Part shown: positions 44,174 through 54,943 of the stretch, piece by piece
Layout of the letters: every line of letters starts with the position of its first letter
Numbering within the stretch: the stretch's first letter is position 1
Assembly: GCF_910592395.1 (NCBI RefSeq)
Contig: NC_088318.1
Location: 3,534,001 to 3,598,000 of the forward strand
Source of the DNA: Lineus longissimus
Lineage: Eukaryota > Nemertea > Pilidiophora > Heteronemertea > Lineidae
DNA: 64,000 nt
Direction of reading: 5' to 3'
Translations under genes and position numbers: made by a program
The notes under the pieces: model-generated
Seen by the model: the letters and a program-made list of their open reading frames with translations, nothing else
Database searches by the model: none
What the model was told of the DNA's origin: nothing

Positions 44174-44335
44174 CAGTCTAACCTCCCTCAGTGGACACCT
44201 CTCTTTCAAGGATCCTGCACTTGGTCCTAAATTGGTCATTTCGCTTGAAATTTACCTCAGTAATAAGGACGCCTCTCAATTAAGGACAGCATTTACCAGT
44301 CCCAGGGTGTCCTTGATAGACTCGACGTTCTACTG
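44174..44335. mobile_element. Short pogo/Tigger-like MITE in unit C
   Basis: Orthologous to the element at 36695-36856, same ends and length. Confidence 0.5.
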
Positions 44336-45682
44336 TGCATGTTACCGCACTCGTGTACGCCCGAATCTACCTGTTTCAGGCGTGTGTCACATCATATCAC
44401 GTCATCTCATGTTGACAGGGCTTGACTGGCGGCCATTTTGGTTGCCATCTTTGATTTCGGCCACATTTTCTCCCAGCTTGTACCGAATCCATGACATATT
44501 CTCTCGACGGATCATATACGTGACTGTGCAGTGTCAACACCGCCCCGGAGTGGTCATCCTGAGGAAATCAGGGGTTAATGTTCGCTTCTCCGGCCTTGCA
44601 CACAAACCCCCGAGATATTCGCCCTTATTTGGTGAAGTACAGGCGTACATCACCTTCAAGTCAGCGCCGAGATTAAACTATCAACCTCGGTTCTAGTACC
44701 TTACTTCTATGATTTGTATGAATGAAAACCGCACTCAGATCTCTTAGAATCGAGGTTGCAGTGCGCACCTCGAAGGAGACACTGCCTCGCGTTGTCGGCA
44801 TGATCAAATGCGAGTCATTCTCCAAAGCAGCGATAACAATCAAGCATCGTGTAGGACTACTATCACTACTATCCACTGCGCCAGAGAATGAATGCTAGTT
44901 TGGATATCGTTTTTGAAATTCCTAGACTCAAATGTAAGCGACGTTCTGATTGGACGCACTTACTTCTGCGCTGGCCGAATACGTTTTCGTTAAAGTCGAA
45001 CTTATCGAATGGCGAGTAAATAACATCGTAGGCCATCTGATCGGACTCGGGGAATCAGATTCTGCTTCTTCATCCAGAAACGCAAAGCAGAGGGTTGACA
45101 AATGTAACTAATTTGTCAACACGCTTTTCTTCTTTATAAGCCGGCCCACCCCCTATTTTAAGAGTGGGAAGGAACTGCAGTAGAACCTTTCTAACAAGGA
45201 CACACACAACTAGTGTCCTTAATAGAGAGGGTGTCCTTAATGCTTTTCCCCGTTCTTACCAAGACTAATATTTATGGTACGACACCAACATTGTCAGCCT
45301 TGGTTTTTTGAACTGATAACTGAATTTGGTGCCAAAGAGGCGACCATCTAAGATTTCCAATGATGCAATTCCCTTACAACTTCATAAATTGTTTCGAAGG
45401 ACCTCTTCACCTTTGAAACCTATGTCTAGACATCGAAATTATCAGTCAATGTTTAATATGGACTGAGTTATGGCTAATAACTGGATTTTGGGTCAGAGTG
45501 GCGGCCATATTGGATTTCCCAAGATGCAATTCCTTCAGAACTTCGTGAATATAGTCTTAAAGGATTCCTTCACCCCTCAAACCTATTGCTAGACACCAAA
45601 ATTGTCTGTCTATCTGTATGGCCAACAGCTGATGCATGCGTTTCTAATCTGGTGAAGCCTTAATTTGCAAAGATTCTGTCAA

Positions 45683-46107
45683 ATTCGACCACATTACACC
45701 TGTTCTTATAGACTTACACTGGCTTCCCATCAGGTCGCGAATTGAGTATAAGATTCTACTCACAGTCTATAAGTCGGTAAATGGACTAGGTCCTGTGTAC
45801 CTAAAAGAACTTTTAACTGCGACCCCCCCCCCCCCCCCCCCCCCCAAGAAGGATCACCAGAGCATCCTCTGGGTTTAATCTGCTAGAAGCAAGGGGGACA
45901 AAAACTAGGTAGGGTGAGCGCCGTTTTTCCATCTGCGGGCCGTGCCTATGGAAAAAACTGCCACCAGCCCTCAGGGCAGAGACAAGCATTGAACAGTTCA
46001 AGAGTCAGTTAAAAAACGCTGCTTTTCGACAAGTGGAGAGGGGCACTTTGAGCGTGATTTAACCGCGGAAAGGCGCGATACAAATGACATTTATTATTAT
46101 TTATTAA
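45683..46107 (+). mobile_element. 5'-truncated CR1/L2-like non-LTR retrotransposon fragment
   Basis: About 425 bp present only in unit D; B and C read TCTGTCAAGTTTGGG straight across the site. The plus strand encodes the C-terminus of a reverse-transcriptase polyprotein: LIDLHWLPIRSRIEYKI, then YKSVNGLGPVYLKELL, then FSICGPCLWKKLPPALR and FKSQLKNAAF, the typical end of CR1/L2/Rex-type ORF2. The 3' end is a TTTATTATTATTTATT tail. A C homopolymer (45823-45845) breaks the frame. It is a dead copy. Confidence 0.85.
45823..45845. repeat. C homopolymer, 23 nt
   Basis: A run of 23 C inside the non-LTR fragment; the length may be unstable or misread. Confidence 0.9.
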
Positions 46108-46843
46108 GTTTGGGATGGGTCTATGTGAACAGGCCAGCATTTCTTGATAAATGGTTTGATTACTTTCAACTTGACCAGCTTACCAGACAAATCTGTTAAG
46201 CCTTTTTCCAGTCTGTTAATTGACGGAGCGTGAGAAGATATGTGTTGGCTGTAATATGAGAGTGGCTTCCTGCGGGACCATGACTTCTCCAAACATAATA
46301 ATTGAAAAAATCGTTTTGAAAGTACAATGAACTCTGCACTACAAACAGACAAATGGAATACACGCGCAGGCCTGTACCTGAAATTCGCCATACGACACAC
46401 AATTACGAAAATAATTTACCTCAGAGACGGGCAATGTGTGATGTTGTCGTCGCCCGTGGTGGCTATCAGAGATATTGTCCTCCAAACGCCTTAATCCCAC
46501 AACCGTCTTGTCCCTTTAAGTAAACATTTTCACCATTCTGTCAATGGAGCGAAGTCAGGTGATTGATTGATTGTGACTGTGTTTGTGAAAAATTTTATTT
46601 CAGGATATTAAAAGGATGTGATTAAAGTTACTTCCAGCATCAACAGCTTCCGAAACAGGTGCAGCAAACTACCTCTAATCCGTTTAACCCTAATGTGTAT
46701 TTATCAGTTTAGAAAACAAATACGTCCAGGTTTCCTCTTCTTGTTAAACAATCTGTTGATGACGTCTATTTAAGCCATTCGTTGCCGCAGTTTATAACTT
46801 CTCTGAGCCAAGGACGCGTGAGATTCCTTTGTGAGCCGGCAAA

Positions 46844-49800
46844 ATGAATGGAATAATCTTCCTCATGGGCGTGGCTCTTGTTGGAGCAGTGGACGACGAG
46901 ACCCTTAGGGTGAGCGCTGATTTAGTTGAACGTTTCGCTTTTTCATTCAAATCACGTTTTTTTGCCCCATCATTACCTCGCAGATAAAAAGATTCAGACC
47001 AAGCCCAAGACACGATCATCAAACGGACCCCGCCCGCACCGAGGCACTAATTCCCATTGCTCTACTCTCTCTCAAAGGGTAATCAGAGCAAATCTTGAAA
47101 GGATCGACCTCAAGAATCAGATTTCATCGGGGTAGAAGGCATAAAGCGGCAAGGGCAAATAAACGTGATGATAAAAAACGGAGTGTTTTCGCGAAATCCG
47201 ACCAAAAATACAACACTCGCGAACATCTGGCGCTTAAACGCATTCATTCAAGGGCAACCTACTCTTCATTGTCCAGGGATATTTTCAACTCGATGACACG
47301 ACATGGATCAATCCGAAGACTGATGAGATATATCAGCCCGAGACCGCAGGTGACATGCTGTTCGAAGACAACCAGGGAAATGTAAGTAGCGCATTAACCA
47401 AGACCGTTCGGTGATATCAAAAAACATGCAAAGGTAGGTTTACATTGAATGCGATAGAGAAAAAGCGTGTGATATATCGGACTTTGTTATTTCAAGTCGC
47501 ACTGCACCCAGAGGGTGCCAACATCTCTTGCGCGATGTCTCATGCGCTGTGTGATTCAAGCAAAATCGCATTCAATGAAATCTTCTTACCATCAGTGGGA
47601 AATCCAGCAATGTGATTTGGTCGGCGACAATGTTGCGAAAGGGCTTGGTCAGTCCTATGTCTGATCGCCACCAGCGGACGGCGGGCTTATCACTTGCGCT
47701 GCCATTCCAAAATCATTAAATTCGGGAGGGGGAGGGGAGAGAAATTTCTGCTAACTGGTAACAAAATATACATGTATCAGGTTAGATTACAGTTACTAGA
47801 GATATCAGTCGCAACTCTATCGCATCTTCAAACGCATTACATCGCATTCGCAAGCACAAATCGCCACGGTGGATTTCCTGATTTGCAAAGGACATTCAGC
47901 CACGTGACGTCACTTGCAAACAGGCTACTGTTGACAAGAAAAAATATTTTTCAGAGAAAAAGAAATACCCCGTTTTTCGTCCAAACTTGGACTGACGGTA
48001 TCGTCCCGTATACATTTGGTGAGACATGGGCTAATGGTAAGTAAAAAGATTGGAGTTGTGATTGGCGGCAGGTGTTTCTGCTCATCGCGTACATGCAAAG
48101 TAAATAGTTGTCATGAATGAATCACAAAGGGAGATTATTAGATACACTGGTGATTACGTTTAGAAACAGTTGTCCCTTTAAGAGACGATGTAAACACTGT
48201 TCAAAAGGAACATTGGAACTTGACCTTCCTGTTATGCATGCGAAATATTCATCTAACGTTGTGCTCTTTTCCCCCATGTTCTCAGACGCATATTTCACAC
48301 AAAGTGTGAGGAAAGGCATGGATGTTATCGAAGCTAAAACCTGCATCAAGTTTGTGCCGTGGACGAACCAGCCCCATAGGATAAACCTAGTCAGAATCAG
48401 AGGGTAAAGACATACACTTACGAGACATATATTTAAACAACAATCATGACATTAAGGCGTTGGATTCGTCCTTACAACACCTCGACTGATTTCATACCTC
48501 CCTGCTTTGGACAGGTCTCGTCCTCCCGCCCATATCTCCTTGCTGGAGGTTTGTTCCGACGACAACAACGATAGTTTCGTCATGCAGCCGGGGCATGCAG
48601 CAACGTCTATTGGCTGATCGTCCAGCCTTGCACCAAAATTCCCGCCAAATGAACTGTCTTGGGATAAGTAACCAACAGTTTGAAAGGCAGATGGCGGTAT
48701 CAAATCGATTCCAGTGAAATTTGGCGAGAGTTTCGCTTTCAGTAGAGCCCGAGCTAAGAATATGAACTTCAAACCTGATGAAAATGAATAAATTCTTGAT
48801 GATAAGTCACTGGCTTAATCTAACCGATGTGCTTAATACAGGTGCAACTCCTATGTGGGCAGGCTGAGTGGGGCCACGCAGGACATCAACCTGTCAGTTG
48901 GGTGTCTCAGGATCGGGGTAGTCATGCACGAATTAATACATGCCCTGGGCTTCCAACACGAACATGAAAGAGCCGATCGAGAAGGGTTCATCAGCGTCAA
49001 CCTGGACAATGTTTATGACGGTAAGTATATGTATAAGTGAGTCATATTGCTTATTTTTGTCCAATCAGAAGTGTGAAATTCTGTGTCGCCGCTGTTGTTA
49101 TCAATTGAAATGAGGCAATCATAGACCGGTGTAAAAGAAATGCAAGTCCCTCGAAATCTAAGTCCGGTCCTTTTGTTAAAGTGAAAAGAGTCGCCGAGTT
49201 CATTTGTTGAAGATTATGTAGCTAACCCTAACCAAACCATTAACAACATTCCTTGACAATACACAGCTATTGTATGTGGTCCTGCATTCCTAGGACGTCC
49301 ATTCCTTTTACACCGGTGTAAAAGTGAAAAGTGTCCCCCCTGGAAAAAGTGTCCGGCCCTATTGTATTCTGCAATATGGTTCTATAGAGACCCTGACAGT
49401 CAATAGCTCAGAGATTGAAGCGCATAATAGAATCCTTTGTTCCCGGACATTTTATCCTAGGACATTTTAAACTTCTACACCGGCATTGGCTCGCACTATA
49501 CTACGATGTACAGCGTAGCGGATCGAAGCCTACTTTATTGGGCTAAGCCAATCACGGCGTTGTCTTCTTTTTACAGATGGCCGGTTGATTTTGCTTTTAT
49601 TGATGGGCCAAAACGAAACAACATCTTTTGATATTTGAGTTACTTTCAGAAACCTTTCAAGGGGGATTGCAATTGATTCAACGTTTTTACATGGCCGTTA
49701 TAATAAGCACAATTGGTGTCAATAATGTAGGTTTGAGTATTGAAACTCAGGAATTTCAGAAAGCAAAGTGTGGTGAGTTCCAATGGATTGTCCAATCAAA

Positions 49801-52578
49801 AGTGCCGAATTCTGCATCCCCGGCGTGCTCATTAGAAATGAGCCAATCAGAAGGCTCCGGTTGAATTGCTTTCGGAAATGGGTGAATTACTGAAGCAGTT
49901 TACAGATTACTGTTGAGGAAGTTCAAATAACATTTCATTTATCAATTTTGAACATTAAGTTTAATAATTCATGCTTTCTTTTTACAGCTAACAAACAATG
50001 GCTGACAGTCAACCATGGCATCAAGCTCTCTGAATTCGGTTATGACGTGGACTCCGTCATGCATTACGGCGCATACGCCTTCGCAAAGAGTTACAACTAC
50101 CCGGTCATCACTCAGCTGAAGGATTTCGACAAGGGAAGGATTGGGCAGAGGACGCATCTGAGCATTAAAGACATCAAGGAATTAAACCAGCTTTACAAAT
50201 GTGGTAGGTCACGGGGGAGAATAGGCCAATTTTTTTCATCAATCCAAGGCATATCTCTGTCTTTTTAACGCTGCATTTTGCCCGAGAAAGAGAAACCAGT
50301 CAACCTTCCAGTGCGAGTTCGAGCACTGTCAGCAAGTCATTGTCGGAATTCAACGGCGAATAATTCCTGTTCTATGGCACTTGACGTGGATTTACTGGTA
50401 GACATTTTTAGCGGACAGTCTGCCGTCCGATATTGCATTTTAAGTCACTTTATAGAACACTTAAAGCCAAATGCATCTGTGATCATATCTGCCTATTCTG
50501 GTGTACATGCTACACAACACATCAGCACATGTAATAATCTTCACAACTTATGCAGATATGGTAGAAATATAGCGCAATTTGTACCCTGAATTAGGCATAG
50601 GACTACAAAAACACTGTTTTTTCCTATTCATTCAGGACAGTTACACTGATACAAATCAAATAACCGATGTGTTAAAGTTATCATCTAGAAATATCTACCA
50701 AGAAATCCACGTCGAGTGCCTAAGAACAGGAATTATTCGCCGTTGAATCGGCCTGAGTTTTCAAATTTCTTGTTGTCGTCTGCTAGCGCTGTGGTGATAT
50801 AGGCTATAGTGGACAGTGACTTGGTAACACTGTCCGAATCCCCCTCACTTGTGTAGATCAAATTCACGGGCCGCCATGTTGGATCTGGCTCTGACGTCAT
50901 CTTTTTTCCAGACACGAACAACATTCAACCAACCACGACCCCAACAACAACTACAACGAAAAGCACTTCGACAGGGAAAGGTGAGAATAGTGATCGCCTA
51001 AAGTGGTTTAGAACCACTTATGTGCACTTTGTAGAAACGCTTAAACCGAACGCTTAAACCGAATTGGAAACAAACAGATTTTCAATCTATCGCAGCTTCA
51101 CTCTTGATCTGACGTTATTTTCCAATGCACCTTTCTTTTAGTTCCACCAGTTCACATAAATTCGGAAAGTTATTCAGTCGGAGTCATTTTCTTATCATTC
51201 GACAACCCACGTGGGCAAATTAAGGGCTGTTTCGCACGATACTTGACCATCTTGTTTCATTCTTATTCAGTCATAACGTCCTGCAACTTCGACACCAACT
51301 GGTGTGGAATTGCGGTGAGTGGTTCCACTCAACGATGGGGTCTCCGAAAGAATGTTGGCGGGAACGGAGGTAGGAATGTCCATCCATATATCGACCTTGT
51401 ACATTGATTAGAACCTCATCTCTTTACAAGATGGCAGAATGAAATGAGTTGAGCCGTCATGCCCGCACTTCTGAATTTCTCACCCGCACTTCTCATGATC
51501 AATTAGCGTGATTCATTTTCCTGAAATTCTGCTCGCAAATACGAAAAAACCTACAAGTCGCGATTTCCGGTGGCGAAAACGATTCATTACTGACGTGAAG
51601 TACATGTGTTCATAATGTCATTAGCGTTAGCGTTAGCGCACTTTATCTAAACCTCTCTATTCTTCTTCTTCCCGAGCAGGTTCATGCGCCGGTTGGCTAG
51701 TGTCCAGTAACGAGGTCCAATCATACGAGCGTTCCACCAAGATGACAATCAGCAATATTCAACCGTATGTCGAGAACTGCCTCTCCTTCAGATACCTCAT
51801 CCAGACATCAGGCGTCATCGACGTCAAACTTGGCGGTGTAGTCCTGCGAACTCTCAGTAACGCTGACGTGAGGTGGTTCACTGCCACGACCAATTTGGCA
51901 CCGTCAAATAGTTATCGCGAGGTAGGAAAATTGCCTGCAGAGCCTGACTTAAGCACAAGGAAGTTTTAATTTTCCTTGCTCAGCGTTCCCTTTAACTTGG
52001 CGTTATCTCGTTCAGTAAACACATTGGATTTACGCCGAGTTAACGCCAAAATAGTGTGACTAACTGCTTTTGAAGAACCGGGACTATTTAAACAACTGGA
52101 CTGGGCTATTGAAAAGAAGTCGCAAACTCGACAAACTCGCTTATTCCTTCTATACAATTTTTAAAAAAGTGAAAAGAATTAAAAAAACGAAAAGGAATTC
52201 AGTCGGCAACTCAACAAAAATGAGAGTAAAGTTGTCAACTTAACTGACTTATTATGACAGTTAAGTTGATTGTTGATTCAAAGTCATCGTTCAACTCATT
52301 AAAGCAGTAGCTAGTTTCAGTGAGCTGGCTTTCGTCCATATTCCATAGCGTAGCACTGACATTTACTGGGGAGTCATTCCCGACAATTTCCCATGAAGGT
52401 CTGGTGTCGATATGAAAAGCCTGCGCACCAGCACCACCCTTCCGAGATTTTGTTGTTGCGGCATATCTAACTCAAATCATTCGATTTGTTTCAGTTGAAG
52501 CTTGGAATCGCCATCGGGGTCTATTCCTACGGTCAAGTAAACATCGATGACGTCGTGCTGAGCACTGGCAGGTGCTAG
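46844..52578 (+). CDS. Secreted astacin metalloprotease with one MAM domain, copy D (419 aa)
   Basis: Ten exons: 46844-46909, 47277-47381, 47955-48036, 48286-48403, 48842-49020, 49988-50203, 50912-50980, 51271-51369, 51680-51921, 52495-52578; lengths equal to B and C. Catalytic changes around the zinc site: GVVMHELIHALGFQHEHERA here against GKVMHELMHALGFKHEHERA in B, and NVYDG against NVEDG. The three His, the Glu and the Met-turn SVMHY are unchanged. The domain ends YKCG rather than YNCG. The acceptor of the fifth exon has shifted wording (TTAATACAG|G for CTTACAG|A) but gives the same Gly-Cys. Intron 5 and intron 6 hold private insertions. It is the copy most likely to have a changed substrate preference. 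Confidence 0.92.
49126..49483. mobile_element. MITE-like insertion in intron 5 of protease D
   Basis: About 358 bp absent from the same intron in B and C. Ends are CCGGTGTA and TACACCGG, and an internal TTTTACACCGGTGTAAAA palindrome sits near 49306-49323. This suggests two joined units or a composite. There is no coding capacity. Confidence 0.75.
50348..50748. mobile_element. Foldback element in intron 6 of protease D
   Basis: Arms 50348-50401 and 50695-50748 are 54-nt inverted copies with a handful of mismatches (ATTCAACGGCGAATAATTCC at the outer end). B and C keep only the right arm (AGGAATTATTCGCCG...), so they carry a partly deleted copy or an excision scar, while D keeps the whole element. 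Confidence 0.75.
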
Positions 52579-52642
52579 GTGACTATCAGAACCTGGACTA
52601 TTCCGATTTCTAACGAGAGAAAGTGATAACGAGTACCCCTGA

Positions 52643-52648
52643 AATAAA
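52643..52648 (+). terminator. Polyadenylation signal of protease D
   Basis: AATAAA 65 nt after the stop codon. Confidence 0.75.
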
Positions 52649-52714
52649 CTTTAGCAACCAAAATACGCAAATTGGTGTTGTGTTTCTTTCATTATTATAA
52701 TAAACATACATGTA

Positions 52715-52878
52715 CAGTCTAACCTCCCTCAGTGGACACCTCTCTTTCAAGGACCCTGCACTTGGTCCTAAATTGGTCATTTCGCTTGAAATATTGACCT
52801 CAGTAATAAGAACGCTTCTCAATTAAGGACAGCATTTATCAGTCCCAGGGTGTCCTTGATAGACTCGACGTTCTACTG
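52715..52878. mobile_element. Short pogo/Tigger-like MITE in unit D
   Basis: Orthologous to 36695-36856 with small length changes. Confidence 0.5.
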
Positions 52879-53389
52879 TGTATGTTACCGCACTCGTGTA
52901 CGCCCGAATCTACCTGTTTCAGGCGTGTGTCACATCCTATCACGCCATCACATTTTGAAAGGGGCTTGACTGGCGGCCATTTTGGTTGCCATCTTTGATT
53001 TCGGCCACATTTTTCTCCCAGCATGCGCAGCTCAGTGCTTGTACCGAATCCATGACATATTCTCTCGACGGATCATATACGTGACTGTGCAGTGTCAACA
53101 CCGCACCGGAATGGTCATCCTGAGGAAATCAGGGGTTAATTTTCGCTTCTCCGGCCCTGCACACAAACCCCCGAGGCATTCGCCCTTATTGGTGAAGTAC
53201 AGGCGTACATCACCTTCAAGTCAGCGCCGAAATTAAACTATCAACCTCGGTTCTAGTACCGTACTTCTATGATTTGTATGAATGAAAACCGCACTCAGAT
53301 CTCTCAGAATCGAGGTTGTAGTGCACACCTCGAAGGAGACACTGCTCTCTCGTTGTCAGCATGATCAAAAGCGATTCATTCTCCAAAGC

Positions 53390-54649
53390 TGTTTTTACGA
53401 TGACGAAAGGTGAGATAATTAGGTTTTTACTCACCGAATCGGAAGTCGATCTGCTGCTATTGGACCTCGCCAGACGGCACCCGTTTCCAACCCCAGTAGT
53501 CAAGTAGTGACGATCGAACACGGAAGTCCCCTCGGCAAGACGGCTTCAACGTACACAAGTCACGACATCAGGCGTGGAGCAGCACTATATCCTCTGATTG
53601 GTAACACTCTGGATTATACGCCCAGAGGGCAAGATTTTTAAGATCAGTGTCGAGTTCGGTAAATTGTGGCGTTAAGCCAATATAAGCAGCACGTAGTGCT
53701 TCACACACATAATTGATATATATATAACGGGTTGTTGCATAATTACAGAGGGTTAGCCTATCACTAGACCAAACGAAACGATGACGAAGTCAATGCTGGC
53801 AAAGTGATACTATTAGTGTCAAAGAGTAGTTCTGGAAATATATTCTGCAACAACGGAACGGACGTAAAAAGGGCGAGACTATTCTCATCTATAAATAAGT
53901 GGACGTCCTAAAAGCGAGACTCTTAACAGTACTCATCTATATACACGCAGCGATCCAGACATCACGGACGCCATCTATCGACTATATGTTGCAGCAAACC
54001 TCGATAAAGCCAGGGTGATACTACTCTCACGAATAGACACAGTGTCGGTATCCTAGATAGCACGTTCCAATCAATTCTTGGCCTATGATTCTAACCCCCT
54101 CCTCTATGTCAACAACAATCTAACACAGCCCTCTAATAACGGAGGGTAATACATCACACACATAAAACTATATCACGTTTCGAAACATAAATCTATTCTC
54201 TCTGTAACTATTTTTTGGGTTTTATAAATACGTAACGTCAACGATGTGCTTGAAGTTCTGAATTAAACCAACCATAAAAACTACTTACAAAGGTGAGGCC
54301 TTTGGACAGAATAGGCCTATCGCGGTCCTTCAAGAAGACTACAGTGCCGCAAGGCACCTGTAGCGACCCATTAAAAAATCCTTTAGAATAAAATCCACAT
54401 CACGCTCACAAAACAGGACTGCACAAAAACAGGACAACACCAAACGAACACGGCAGTGCAGTAAAAACGTCTCCTCAACTCCACGAAATATGGTCGACTG
54501 GGATCACGCCCAAAAATTAACTCAACCAGAACAAAATAATAATATTAATTCAAAGTCCCGGCCCGCCTACCCGACAGGCAGTACGCGCACCGGAACTGCT
54601 TACAGCAAGTGAAATGACAAAACATGGCGGGGCAGCGTCCGTAGAAACA
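53390..54649 (-). repeat. 3' LTR of the BEL/Pao element
   Basis: 1,260 bp. Reads TGTTTTTACGATG at the left and GTAGAAACA at the right, so it has TG...CA ends. Compared with the other LTR I see two substitutions (T for C in GATTGGTAACAC and in TTCGGTAAATTG). Confidence 0.95.
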
Positions 54650-54658
54650 CCCCCCTCT
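54650..54658 (-). other. Polypurine tract
   Basis: On the minus strand AGAGGGGGG lies directly before the 3' LTR, the expected place for the plus-strand primer. Confidence 0.75.
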
Positions 54659-54668
54659 GTGACCGGAA

Positions 54669-54943
54669 CTAGTCTTTCCGGGTCACTTCCAAATTGTCTC
54701 TTGAAACGACCAACGGAACTAATCTCGTGATCGGTCTGATATACTCCTTTCCTCTCGAAAGGACCTTCACTGTTCGGGTATGACTATCACTGCTGGGAAA
54801 AACCTCGACTACACGTGCCAATGGCCAACTGCCACGTATCTTGCTAGGTTCCTGCATGACAACAACATCTCCAATGCTCAAGTCCGGTTGAGGAGTCACC
54901 CATTTCCCTCTTGGCTGCTGGATGGATAGGTACTCCTTGGACC
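54669..54943 (-). pseudogene. Remnant of the BEL/Pao integrase C-terminus
   Basis: Minus-strand frame with EYLSIQQPRGKW, then LSIGDVVVMQEPSKIRGSWP and GRVVEV/ARVVEV-like text, matching the tail domain found after the integrase core in BEL/Pao polyproteins (DUF5641-type). It is in a different frame from the long gag-protease frame that overlaps it, so the deletion that joined them also shifted the frame. The junction lies at about 54936-54960. Confidence 0.8.

Larger units (their letters stand above)
38129..45624 (+). repeat. Segmental tandem duplication, unit C
   Basis: Second copy, nearly identical to B throughout introns and flanks, indicating a recent duplication or continued homogenisation. 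It lacks two of the three 57-bp units found in B. Confidence 0.9.
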
